Part shown: positions 46,101-59,517 of the stretch, in pieces | How the letters are laid out: the number at the start of each line of letters is the position of its first letter | Numbering within the stretch: the first letter of the stretch is position 1 | Made by a program: the position numbers and the translations under genes | Source of the DNA: Xestospongia bergquistia | Lineage: Eukaryota > Porifera > Demospongiae > Haplosclerida > Petrosiidae | Direction: 5' to 3' | DNA length: 64,000 nt | NCBI GenBank assembly: GCA_963965975.1 | Contig: OZ014415.1 | Span: 5,089,001-5,153,000 of the forward strand | Notes under the pieces: model-generated | The model's input: only the letters and a program-made list of their open reading frames with translations | Told to the model about the DNA's origin: nothing | The model's database searches: none

Positions 46101-49100
46101 TAGGTTTACACTAGTGAGACAAGTTTATAAAGTAAACTGTTAAGTCTAAAGGACTTTATTGCACTAACTAAATAAACAGCTTTTAACAGTTTAGTAACTT
46201 AGTTTGCATTAACGCTCTAAAGTGATTAAGTTAAAGACTTTAGAAGGTTTAGACTAATGAGAGAAGGTTATAAAGTAAACTGCACAGTCTAAAGGACTTT
46301 ATGGCACTAACTAAATAAACAGCTATTAACAGTTTAGTAAGTTAGTTTGCATGAACGCTCTAAAGTCTTTAAGTTAAAGACTTTAGAATGTTTAGACTAA
46401 TGAGAGATTTTTATAAAGTAAACTGCTCAGTATAAAGGACTTTATGGCACTAACTAAATAAACAGCTATTAACAGTTTAGTAAGTTAGTTTGCATTAGCG
46501 CTCTAAAGTCTTTAAGTTAAAGACTTTAGTAGGTTTACACTAGTGAGACAAGTTTATAAAGTAAACTGTTCAGTCTAAAGGACTTTATGGCACTAACTAA
46601 AGAAACAGCTATTAACAGTTTAGTAAATTAGTTTGCATTAACGCTCTAAAGTCTTTAAGTTATAGACTTTAGAAGGTTTAGACTATTGACAGAAGTTTAA
46701 AAAGATAACTGCTCAGTCTAAAGGACTTTATGGCACTAACTAAAAGAACAGCTATTAACAATTTAGTAAGTTAGTTTGCATTAACGCTCTAAAGTCTTTA
46801 AGTAAAACACTTTAGAGAGTTTAGACTATTGAGAGATTTTTATAAAGTAAACTGCTCAGTTTACAGGACTTTATGGCACTAACTAAATAAGCAGCTATTA
46901 ACAGATTAGTAAGTTAGTTTGCATTAACGCTCTAAAGTCATTAAGATAAAGACTTTAGAAGGTTTAGACTATTGAGAGACGTTTATAAAGTAAACTGCTC
47001 AGTCTAAAGGACTTTATGGCACTAACTAAATAAAAAGCTATTAACAGTTTAGTAAGTTAGTTTGCATTAACGCTCTAAAGTCTTTAAGATTAAGACTTTA
47101 GAATTTTTAGACTATTGAGATAAAGTAAACTGTTCAGTCAAAAGGACTTTATGGCACTAACTAAATAAACAGCTATTAACAGTTTAGTAAGCTTTTTGCA
47201 TTAACGCTCTAAAGTCTTTAAGTTAAAAACTTTAGAAGGTTTAGACTATTGGGAGAAGTTTATAAAGTAAATTGCTCAGTCTAAAGGACTTTATGGCACT
47301 AAATAAATAAACAGCTATTAACAGTTTAGTAAGTTAGTTTGCATTAATGCTCTAATGTCTTTAAGATAAAGACTTCCGAAGGTTTAGACTATTGAGAGAT
47401 TTTTATAAAGTAAACTGCTCAGTCTATAGGACTTTATGGCACTAACTAAATAAACAGCTATTAACAGTTTATTAAGTTAGTTTGCATTAACGCTCTAAAG
47501 TCTTTAAGTTAAAGACTTTACACGGTTTAGACCGTTGAGAGAAGTTTATAAAATAAACTGCTCAGTCTAAAGGACTTTATGGCACTAACTAAATAAACAG
47601 CTATTAACAGTTTAGTAAGTTAGTTTGCATTAACGCTCTAAAGTCTTTAAGATAAAGACATTAGAAGTTTTAGACTATTGAGATAAAGTAAACTGTTCTG
47701 TCAAAAGGACTTTATGGCACTAACTAAATAAACAGCTATTAACAGTTTAGTAAGCTAGTTTGCATTAACGCTCTAAAGTCTTTAAGTTAAAAACTTTAGA
47801 AGGTTTAGACTATTGAGAGAAGTTTTTAAAGTAAATTGCTCGGTCTAAAGGACTTTATGGCACTAACTAAATAAACAGCTATTAACAGTTTAGTAAGTTA
47901 GTTTGCATTAATGCTCTAATGTCTTTAAGATAAAGACTTTCGAAGGTTGAGTCTATTGAGAGATTTTTATAAAGTAAACTGCTGAGTCTATAGGACTTTG
48001 TGGCACTAACTAAATAAACAGCTATTAACAGTTTATTAAGTTAGTTTGCATTAATGCCCTAAAGTCTTTAAGTTAAAGACTTTAGACGGTTTAAACTATT
48101 GAGAGAAGTTTATAAAGTAAACTGCTAGTCTAAAGGACTTTATGGCACTAACTAAATAAACAGCTATTAACAGTTTAGTAAGTTAGTTTGCATTAACGCT
48201 CTAAAGTCTTTAAGATAAAGACTTTAGAAGTTTTAAACTATTGAGATAAAGTAAACTGCTCAGTCTAAAGGACTTTATTGCACTAACTAAATAAACAGCT
48301 TTTAACAGTTTAGTAACTTAGTTTGCATTAACGCTCTAAAGTGATTAAGTTAAAGACTTTAGAAGGTTTAGACTAATGAGAGAAGGTTATAAAGTAAACT
48401 GCACAGTCTAAAGGACTTTATGGCACTAACTAAATAAACAGCTATTAACAGTTTAGTAAGTTAGTTTGCATGAACGCTCTAAAGTCTTTAAGTTAAAGAC
48501 TTTAGAATGTTTAGACTAATGAGAGATTTTTATAAAGTAAACTGCTCAGTATAAAGGACTTTATGGCACTAACTAAATAAACAGCTATTAACAGTTTAGT
48601 AAGTTAGTTTGCATTAACGCTCTAAAGTCTTTAATATACACACTTTAGAAGGTTTAGACTATTGAGAGAATTTTATAAAGTAAACTGTTCAGTCTAAAGG
48701 ACTTTATGGCGCAAACAAATTAAACAGCTATTAACAGCTTAGTAAGTTAGTTTGCATTAACGCTCTAAAGTGTTTAAGTTAAAGACTTTAGAAGGTTTAG
48801 ACTGTTGAGAGAAGTTTATAAAGTAAACTGCTCAGTCTAAAGGACTTTATGGCACTAACTAAATACACAGCTATTAACAGTTTAGTAAGTTAGTTTGCAT
48901 TAACGATCTAAAGCCTTTAAGTTAAAGACTTTAGAAGGTTTAGACTATTGAGAGATGTTTATAAAATAAACTCCTCAGTCTAAAGGACTTTATGGCACTA
49001 AATAAATAAAAGCTATTAACAGTTTAGTAAGTTTGTTTGCATTAGCGCTCTAAAGTCTTTAAGTTAAAGACTTTAGTAGGTTTACACTAGTGAGACAAGT

Positions 49101-49150
49101 TTATAAAGTAAACTGTTCAGTCTAAAGGACTTTATTGCACTAACTAAATA
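43165..49150. repeat. Satellite superblock, two tandem copies with 2,978-bp period
   Basis: Monomers from 43165 to about 46142 recur from 46143 to about 49150 in the same order. Markers are TTTACACGG (44539/47517), CTGCTAGTCT (45144/48122) and GGCGCA (45731/48709). A one- to two-base indel (47191, AAGCTTTTTGC) and a small deletion near 49006 distinguish the copies. Confidence 0.85.
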
Positions 49151-52100
49151 AACAGCTATTAACAGTTTAGTAAGTTAGCTTGCATGAACGCTCTGAAGTC
49201 TTTAAGTTAAAGACTTTAGAAGGTTTAGACTATTGAGAGAAGTTTAAAAAGTAAAATGCTCAGTCTAAAGGACTTTATGGCACTAACTAAATGAACAGCT
49301 ATTAACAATTTAGTAAGTTAGTTTGCATTAACGCTCTAAACTCTTTCAGTTAAAGACTTTAGAGAGTTTAGACTATTGAGAGATTTTTATAAAGTAAACT
49401 GCTCAGTCTAAAGGACTTTATGGCACTAACTAAATAAACAGCTATTAACAGTTTAGTAAGTTAGTTTGCATTAACGCTCTAAAGTCTTTAAGATAAAGAC
49501 TTTAGAAGTTTTAGACTATTGAGATAAAGTAAACTGTTCAGTCAAAAGGACTTTATGGCACTAACTAAATAAACAGCTATTAACAGATTAGTAAGTTAGT
49601 TTGCATTAACGCTCTAAAGTCATTAAGTTAAAGACTTTAGAAGGTTTAGATTATTGAGAGACGTTTATAAAGTAAACTGCTCAGTCTAAAGGACTTTATG
49701 GCACTAACTAAATAAACAGCTATTAACAGTTTAGTAAGTTAGTTTGCATTAACGCTCTAAAGTCTTTAAGATAAAGACTTTAGAAGTTTTAGACTATTGA
49801 GATAAAGTAAACTGTTCAGTCAAAAGGACTTTATGGCACTAACTAAATAAACAGCTATTAACAGTTTAGTAAGCTAGTTTGCATTAACGCTCTAAAGTCT
49901 TTAAGTTAAAAACTTTAGAAGGTTTAGACTATTGAGAGAAGTTTATAAAGTAAATTGCTCGGTCTAAAGGACTTTATGGCACTAACTAAATAAACAGCTA
50001 TTAACAGTTTAGTAAGTTAGTTTGCATTAATGCTCTAATGTCTTTAAGATAAAGACTTTAGAAGGTTTTACTAATGAGAGAAGGTTATAAAGTAAACTGC
50101 ACAGTCTAAACGACTTTATGGCACTAACTAAATAAACAGCTATTAACAGTTTAGTAAGTTAGTTTGCATGAATGCTCTAAAGTCTTTAATATACACACTT
50201 TAGAAGGTTTAGACTATTGAGGGAATTTTATAAAGTAAACTGTTCAGTCTAAAGGACTTTATGTCGCAAACTAAATACACAGCTATTAACAGCTTAGTAA
50301 GTTAGTTTGCATTAACGCTCTAAAGCCTTTAAGTTAAAGACTTTAGAAGGTTTAGACTATTGAGAGAAGTTTATAAAATAAACTGCTCAGTCTAAAGGAC
50401 TTTATGGCACAAACTAAATACACAGCTATTAACAGTTTAGTAAGTTAGTTTGCGTTAACGCTCTAAAGCCTTTAAGTTAAAGACTTTAGAAGGTTTAGAC
50501 TATTGAGAGAAGTTTATAAAATAAACTGCTCAGTCTGAAGGACTTTATGGTACTAACTAAGTAAAGAGCTATTAGCAGTTTAGTAAGTTTGTTTGCATTA
50601 ACGCTCTAAAGTCTTTAAGTTAAAGACTTTAGTAGGTTTACACTAGTGAGACAAGTTTATGAAGTAAACTGTTCACTCTAAAGGACTTTATGGCACTAAC
50701 TAAATAAACAGCTATTAACAGTTTAGAAAGTTAGTTTGCATTAACGCTCTAAATTCTTTAAGTTAAAGACTTTAGAAGGTTTAGACTATTGAGAGAAGTT
50801 TAAAAAGTAAACTGCTCAGTCTAAAGGACTTATGGCACTAACTAAATAAACAGCTATTAAAATTTAGTAAGTTAGTTTGCATTAACGCTCTAAAGTCTTT
50901 AACTTAAAGACTTTAGAATTTTAGGCTATTCAAAGAAGTTTATAAATTAAACTGCTCAGTCTAAAAGACATGATGGCACTAACGAAATAAAGAGCTATTA
51001 ACAGTTTAGTAAGTTAGTTTGCATTAACGCTCTAAAGTCTTTAATTTAAAGACTTTAGAAGGTTTAGACTATTGAGAGAAGTTTATAATATAAACTGCTC
51101 AGTCTAAAGGACTTTATGGCACTAACTAAATAAACAGCTATTAACAGTTGAGTAAGATTGTCTGCATTAACGCGCTAAAGTCTTTAAGTTAAAGACTTTA
51201 GAAGGTTTAGACTATTTAGAGAAGGTTATAAAGTAAACTGCTCAGTCTAAAGGACTTTATATCACTAACTAAATGAACAGCTAATAACAGTTTAGTAAGT
51301 TAGTTTGCATTAACGCGCTAAAGTATGTAAGTTAAAGACTTTAGAAGGTTTCAACTATTGACAGAAGTTTATAAAGTAAACTGCTCAGTCTAAAGGACTT
51401 TATGGCAGTAACTAAATAAACAGCAATTAACAGTTTAGTAAGTTAGTTTGCATTAACGCTCTAAGGTCTTTAAGTTAAAGACTTCAGTAGGTTTAGACTA
51501 TTGAGAGATGTTTATAAAGTAAACTGCTCAGTCTAAAGTACTTTATGGCACTAACTAAATAAACAGCTATTAACAGTTTAGTAAGTTAGTCTGCATTAAC
51601 GCTCTAAAGTCTTTAAGTTAAAGACTTTAGAAGATTTAGACTCTTGAGACAAGTTTATAAAGTAAACTGCTCAGTCTAAAGGACTTTATATCACTAACTA
51701 AATGAACAGCTATTAACAGTTTAGTAAGTTAGTTTGCATTAACGCTCTAAAGTCTCTAAGTTAAAGACTTTATAAGGTTTAGACTAATCAGAGAATTTCA
51801 TATAGTAAACTGCTCAGTCTAAAGGACTTTATGGCACTAACTAAATAAACAGCTATTAACAGTTTAGAAAGTTTGTTTGCATTAACGCTCTAAAGTCTTT
51901 AAGTTAAAGACTTTAGAAGGTTTAGACTATTGAGAGAAGTTTATAAAGTAAACTGCTCAGTCTAAAGGACTTTATGGCACTAACTAAATAAACAGCTATT
52001 AACAGTTTAGTAAGTTAGTTTGCATTAACACTTTAATGTCTTTATGTTGAAGACTTTAAAAGATTTAGACTATTGAGAGAAGTTTAAAAAGTAAACTGCT

Positions 52101-54532
52101 GAGTCTAAAGGACTTTATGGCACTAAGTAAATAAACAGCTATTAACAGTTTAGTAAGTTAGTTTGCATTAACGCTCTAAAGTCTTTAAGTTAAAGACTTT
52201 AGAGAATTTAGACTATTGAGAGATTTTTATAAAGTAAACTGCTCAGTTTATAGGACTTTTTGGCACTAACTAAATAAGCAGCTGTTAACAGTTTAGTAAG
52301 TTAGTTTGCATTAACGCTCTAAAGTCTTTAAGTTAAAGACTTTAGAAGGTTTAGACTATCAAGAGACGTTTATAAAGTAAGCCGCTCAGTCTAAAGGACA
52401 TTATGGCACTAACTAAAGAAAGAGCCATTAATAGTTTAGTAAGTTAGTTTCCATTAAAACTCTCAACTCTTTAAGTTAAAGACTTTAGAAGGTTTAGACT
52501 ATTGAGAGAAGTTTATAAAGTAAACTGCTCAGTCTAAAGGACTTTATGGCACTAACTAAATAAACAGCTTTTCACAGTTTAGTAAGTTAGTCTGCATTAA
52601 CGCTCTAAAGTCTTTAAAATAAAGACTTTAGTAGGTTAGACTACTGAGAGATGTTTATAAAGTAAACTACTCAGTCTAAAGGACTTTATGCACTAACTAA
52701 ATAAACAGCTATTAACAGTTTAGTAAGTTAGTATGCATTAACGCTCTAAAGTCTCTATGTTAAGACTTTAGTAGGTTTAGACGATTGAGAGAAGTTTATA
52801 AAGTAAACTGCTCAGTCTAAAGGACTTTATGGCACTAACTAAATAAACAGCTATTAACAGTTTAGTAAGTTAGTTTGCATTAACTCTCTAAAGTCTTTAA
52901 GTTAAAGAGTTTAGAAGGTTTAGACTATAGATAGAAGTTTATAAAGTAAACTGCTCAGTCTAAAGGACTTTATGGCACTAACTAAATAAACAGCTATTAA
53001 CAGTTTAGTAAGTTAGTTTGCATTAACGCTCTAAAGTCTTTAAGTTAAAGACTTTAGAAGGTTTAGACTATTGAGAGAAGTTTATAAAGTAAACTGCTCA
53101 GTCTAAAGGACTTTATGGCGCAAACTAATTAAACAGCTATTAACAGCTTAGTAAGTTAGTTTGCATTAAAGCTCTACAGTCTTTAAGTTAAAGACTTTAG
53201 AAGGTTTAGACTGTTGAGAGAAGTTTATAAAGTAAACTGCTCAGTCTAAAGGACTTTATGGCACTAACTAAATAAACAGCTATTAACAGTTTAGTAAGTT
53301 AGTCTACATTAACGCTCTAAAGTTTTAAGTTAAAGACTTTAGAAGGTTTAGACTATTGAGAGAAGTTTATCAAATAAACTGCTAAGTCTGAAGGACTTTA
53401 TGGCACTAACTAAATAAAGAGCTATTAACAGTTTAGTAAGTTAGTTTGCGTTAACGCTCTAAAGTCTTTAAGTGAAAGACTTTAGTAGGTTTATACTATT
53501 GAGACAAGTTTATAAAGTAAGCTGTTCAGTCTAAAGGACTTTATGGCACTAACTAAATAAACAGCTATTAACAGTTTAGTAAGTTAGTTTGCATTAACGC
53601 TCTAAAGTCTTTAAGTTAAAGACTTTAGAAGGTTTAGACTATTGAGAGAAGTTTATAAAATAAACTGCTCTGTCTAAAGGACTTTATGGCACTAACTAAA
53701 TAAACAGCTATTAACAGTTTAGTAGGTTAGTTTGCATTAACGCTCTAAAGTCTTTAAGTTAAACACTTTAGAGAGTTTAGACTATTGAGAGATTTTTATA
53801 AAGTAAACTGCTCAGTTTATAGGACTTTATGGCACTAACTCAATAAGCAGCTATTAACAGTTTAGTAAGTTAGTTTGCATTAACCCTCTAAAGTCATTAA
53901 GTTAAAGACTTTAGAAGTTTTAGACTATTGAGAGACGTTTATAAAGTAAACTGCTCAGTCTAAAGGTCTTTATGGCACTAACTAAATAAACAGCTATTAA
54001 CAGTTTAGTAAGTTAGTTTGCATTAACGCTCTAAAGTCTTTAAGTTAAAGACTTTAGAAGGTTAAACTAATTAGAGAAGTTTATAATGTAAACTGCTCAG
54101 TCTAAAGGACTTTATGGCTCTAACTAAATAAACAGCTATTAACTGTTTAGTAAGTTAGTTTGCATTAACGCTCTAAAGTCTTTAAGTGAAAGACTTTAGA
54201 AGGTTCACACTATTGAGAGAAGTTTATAAAATAAACTGCTCAGTCTAAAGGACTTTATGGCAATTACTAAATAAACAGCTATTAACAGTTTAGTAAGTTA
54301 GTTTGCGTTAACTCTCTAAAGTCTTAAAGTTAAAGACTTTAGAAGGTTTAGACTATTGAGAGAAGTTTATAAAATAAACTGCTAAGTCTAAAGGACTTTA
54401 TGGCACTAACTAAATAAACAGCTATTAACGGTTGAGTAAGATTGTCTGCATTAACGCTCTAAAGTCTTTAATTTAAAGACTTTAGAAGGTTTAGACTATT
54501 GAGAGAAGTTTATAAAGTAAACTGCTCAGTCT

Positions 54533-55950
54533 AATGGACTTTATATCACTAACTAAATGAACAGCTATTAACAGGTTAGTAAGTTAGTTTGCATTAACAC
54601 TCTAAAGTCTTTAAGTTAAAGACTTTAGAAAGTTTAGACTAATGAGAGAATTTCATAAAGTAAACTGCTCAGTCTAAAGGACTTTATGGCACTAACTAAA
54701 TAAACAGCTATTAACAGTTTAGAAAGTTTGTTTGCATTAACGCTCTAAAGTCTTTAAGTTAAAGACTTTAGAAGGTTTAGACTATTGAGAGAAGTTTATA
54801 AAGTAAACTGCTCAGTCTAAAGGACTTTATCGCACTAACAAAATAAACAGCTATTAACAGTTTAGTAAGTTAGTTTGCATTAACACTCTAAAGTCTTTAA
54901 GTTAAAGACTTTAGAAGGTTTAGACTACTGAGAGATGTTTAAAAAGTAAACTGCTCAGTCTAAAAGACTTTATGGCACTAACTAAATAAACAGCTATTAA
55001 CAGTTTAGTAAGTTAGTTTGCATTAACGCTCTAAAGTCTTTAAGTTAAAGACTTTAGAAGGGTTAGACTATTGACAGACGTTTTTAAAGTAAACTGCTCA
55101 GTCTAAAGGACTTTATGGCACTAACTAAACAAACAGCTATTAACAGTTTTGTAAGTTAGTTTGCATTAACGCTCTAAAGTGTTTAAGTTAAAGACTTTAG
55201 AAGGTTTAGACTGTTGAGAGAAGTTTGTAAAGTAAACTGCTCAGTCTAAAGGACTTTGTGGCACTAACTAAATAAACAGCTATTAAGAGTTTAGTAAGTT
55301 AGTTTGCATTAACGCTCTAAAGTCTTTAAGTTAAAGACTTTAGAAGGTTTAGACTATTGAGAGTCGTTTATAAAGTAAACTGCTCAGTCTAAAGGACTTT
55401 ATGGCACTAACTAAATAAACAGCTATTAACAGTTTAGTAAGATTGTTTGCATTAACGCTTTAAAGTCTTTAAGATAAAGACTTTAGAGAATTTAGACTAT
55501 TGAGAGATTTTTATAAAGTAAACTGCTCAGTTTATAGGACTTTTTGGCACTAAGTAAATAAGCAGCTATTAACAGTTTAGTAAGTTTGTTTGCATTAACG
55601 GTCTAAAGTCTTTAAGGTAAAGACTTTAGAAGGTTTAGACTATTGACAGACGTTTTTAAAGTAAACTGCTCAGTCTAAAGGACTTTATGGCACTAACTAA
55701 ACAAACAGCTATTAACAGTTTAGTAAGTTAGTTTGCATTAACGTTCTAAAGTCTTTAAGTTAAAGACTTTAGAAGGTTTAGACTATTGAGAGATGTTTAT
55801 AAAGTAAACTGCTCCGTCTAAAGGACTTTTTGGCACTAAGTAAATAAACAGCTTTTCACAGTTTAGTAAGTTAGTTTGCATTAACGCTCTAAAGTCTTTA
55901 AAATAAAGACTTTAGTAGGTTTAGACTATTGAGAGAAGTTTATAAAGTAA
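54533..55950. repeat. Satellite block repeated at +4,987 bp
   Basis: About 1.4 kb matching 59520-60937. Markers are TATCACTAAC (54544/59531), TTATCGCAC (cgc at 54831/59818) and GCTCCGTC (ccgtc at 55814/60801). Confidence 0.8.
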
Positions 55951-57610
55951 ACTGCTCAGTCTAAAGGACTTTATGGCACTAAATAAATAAACAGCTATTA
56001 ACAGTTTAGTAAGTTAGTTTGCATTAACGCTCTAAAGTCTTTACGATAAAGACTTTAGAAGTTTTAGACTATTGAGATAAAGTAAACTGTTCAGTCAAAA
56101 GGACTTTATGGCACTAACTAAATAAACCGCTATTAACAGTTTAGTAAGCTAGTTTGCATTAATGCTCTAAAGTCTTTAAGTTAAAAACTTTAGAAGGTTT
56201 AGACTATTGAGAGAAGTTTATAAAGTAAATTGCTCAGTCTAAAGGACTTTATGGCACTAACTAAATAAACAGCTATTAACAGTTTAGTAAGTTAGTTTGC
56301 ATTAATTCTATAATGTCTTTAAGATAAAGACTTTCGAAGGGTTAGACTATTGAGAGATTTTTATAAAGTAAACAGCTCAGTCTATAGGACTTTATGGCAC
56401 TAACTAAATAAACAGCTATTAACAGTTTATTAACTTAGTTTGCATTAACGCTCTAAAGTCTTTAAGTTAAAGACTTTAGACGATTTAGACTATTGAGAGA
56501 AGTTTATAAAGTAAACTGCTCAGTCTAAAGGACTTTATGGCACTAACTAAATAAACAGCTATTAACAGTTTAGTAAGTTAGTTTGCATTAACGCTCTAAA
56601 GTCTTTAAGATAAAGACTTTAGAAGTTTTAGACTATTGAGATAAAGTAAACTGTTCAGTCCAAAGGACTTTATGGCACTAACTAAATAAACAGCTATTAA
56701 CAGTTTAGTAAGCTAGTTTACATTAATGCTCTAAAGTCTTTAAGTTAAAAACTTCAGAAGGTTTAGACTATTGAGAGAAGTTTATAAAGTAAATTGCTCA
56801 GTCTAAAGGACTTTATGGCACTAACTAAATAAACAGCTATTAACAGTTTAGTAAGTTAGTTTGCATTAATTCTATAATGTCTTTAAGATAAAGACTTTCG
56901 AAGGTTTAGACTATTGAGAGATTTTTATAAAGTAAACTGCTCAGTCTAAAGGACTTTGTGGCACTAACTAAATAAACAGCTATTAACAGTTTAGTAAGTT
57001 AGTTTGTATTAACGCTCTTAAGTCTTTAAGTTAAAGACTTTAGAAGGTTTAGACTATTGAGAGAAGTTTATAAAGTAAACTCCTCAGTCTAAAGGACTTT
57101 ATGGCAGTAACTAAATAAAATGCTATTAACAGTTTAGTAAGTTAGTTTGCATTAAAACTCTAAAGTCTTTAAGTTAAAGACTTTAGAAGGTTTAGACTAC
57201 TGAGAGATGTTTAAAAAGTAAACTGCTCAGTCTAAAGGACATGATGGCACTAACTAAATAAACAGCTATTAACAGTTTAGTAAGTTAGTTTGCATTAACG
57301 CTTTAAAGTCTTTAAGATAAAGACTTTACAGCGTTTAGACTATTGAGAGATTTTTATAAAGTAAACTGCTCAGTTTATAGGACTTTTTGGCACTATGTAA
57401 ATAAGCAGCTATTAACAGTTTAGTAAGTTTGTTTGCATTAACGCTCTAAAGTCTTTAAGTTAAAGACTTTAGAAGGTTTAGACTATTGACAGACGTTTTT
57501 AAGTAAACTGCTCTGTCTAAAGGACTTTATGGCACTAACTAAACAAACAGCTATTAACAGTTTAGTAAGTTAGTTTGCATTAACGCTCTAAAGTCTTTAA
57601 GTTAAACACT
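55925..57610. repeat. Satellite block repeated at +6,264 bp
   Basis: About 1.7 kb matching 62189-63874. Markers are TTACGATAAAG (56041/62305), the AATTCTATAATGTC monomers and TTGGCACTAWGTAAATAAGC (57387/63651). Confidence 0.8.
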
Positions 57611-59069
57611 TTAGAGAGTTTAGACTATTGAGAGATTTTTATAAAGTAAACTGCTCAGTCTAAAGGACTTTATGGCACTAACTAAATAAACAGCTATTAA
57701 CAGTTTAGTAAGTTAGTTTGCATTAACGCTCTAAAGTCTTTAAGTTAAAGACTTTAGAAGGTTTAGACTAATTTGAGAAGTTTATAATGTAAACTGCTCA
57801 GTCTAAAGGACTTTATGGCACTAACTAAATAAACAGCTATTAACTCTTTAGTAAGTTAGTTTGCATTAACGCTCTAAAGTCTTTAAGTGAAAGACTTTAG
57901 AAGGTTTAGACTATTGAGAGAAGTTTATAAAATAAACTGCTAAGTCTAAAGGACTTTATGGCACTAACTAAATAAACAGCTATTAACAGTTGAGTAAGAT
58001 TGTCTGCATTAACGCTCTAAAGTCTTTCATTTAAAGACTTTAGAAGGTTTAGACTACTGAGAGAAGTTTATAAAGTAAACTGCTCAGTCTAAAGGACTTT
58101 ATATCACTAACTAAATGAACAGCTATTAACAGTTTAGTAAGTTAGTTTGCATTAACGCTCTAAAGTCTTTAAGTTAAAGACTTTAGAAAGTTTAGACTAA
58201 TCAGAGAATTTCATAAAGTAAACTGCTCAGTCTAAAGGACTTTATGGCACTAACTAAATAAACAGCTATTAACAGTTTAGAAAGTTTGTTTGCATTAACG
58301 CTCTAAAGTCTTTAAGTTAAAGACTTTAGAAGGTTTAGACTATTGAGAGAAGTTTATAAAGTAAACTGCTCAGTCTAAAGGACTTTATGGCACTAACTAA
58401 ATAAACAGCTATTAACAGTTTAGTAAGTTAGTTTGCATTAACACTCTAAAGTCTTTAAGTTAAAGACTTTAGAAGGTTTAGACTACTGAGAGATGTTTAA
58501 AAAGTAAACAGCTCAATCTAAAAGACTTTATGGCACTAACTAAATAAACAGCTATTAACAGTTTAGTAAGTTAGTTTGCATTAACGCTCTAAAGTCTTTA
58601 AGTTAAATACTTTAGAAGGTTTAGACTATTGAGAGATTTTTATAAAGTAAACTGCTCAGTTTATAGGACTTTTTGGCACTAACTAAATAAGCAGCTAGTA
58701 ACAGTTTAGTAAGTTTGTTTGCATTAACGCACTAAAGTCTTTAAGTTAAAGACTTTAGAAGGTTTAGACTATTGACAGGCGTTTTTAAAGTAAACTGCTC
58801 AGTCTAAAGGACTTTATGGCACTAACTAAACAAACAGCTATTAACAGTTTAGTAAGTTAGTTTGCATTAACGCTCTAAAGTCTTTAAGTTAAACACTTTA
58901 GAGTGTTTACACTATTGAGAGATTTTTATAAAGTAAACTGCTCAGTCTAAAGGACTTTATGGCACTAACTAAATAAACAGCTATAACAGTTTAGTAAGTT
59001 AGTTTGCATTAACGCTCTAAAGTCTTTAAGTTAAAGACTTTAGGAGGTTTAGACTATTGAGGGAAGTTT

Positions 59070-59517
59070 ATAAAGTAAACTGCTCAGTCTAAAGGACTTT
59101 ATGGCACTAACTAAATAATCACCTATTAACGGTTTAGTAAGTTTGTTTGCATTAACGCTCTGAAGTCTTTAAGTTAAAGACTTTAGAAGTTTTAGACTAT
59201 TGAGAGGAGTTCATAAAGTAAACTTCTCTGTCTAAAGGATTTTATGGCAGTAACTAAATAAACAGCTATTAACAGTTTAGTAAGATAGTTTGCATTATCC
59301 CTTTAAAGTCTTTAAATTAAAGACTTTAGTGGGTATAGACTATAGATAGAAGTTTATAAAGTAAACTGCTCAGTCTAATGGACTTTATGGCACTAACTAA
59401 GTAAACAGCTATTAACAGTTTAGTAAGTTAGTTTGCATTAACGCTCGAAAGTCTTTAAGTTAAAGACTTTAGACGGTTTAGACTATTGAGAGAATTTTAT
59501 AAAGTAAACTGCTCAGT
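59070..59517. repeat. Satellite block repeated at +2,145 bp
   Basis: Three to four monomers matching 61215-61662. They include AATCACCTATTAACGG (59117/61262), GAGGAGTTCATAAAG and TTTAGTGGGTATAGACTATA. The offset equals 15 monomers. Confidence 0.75.
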
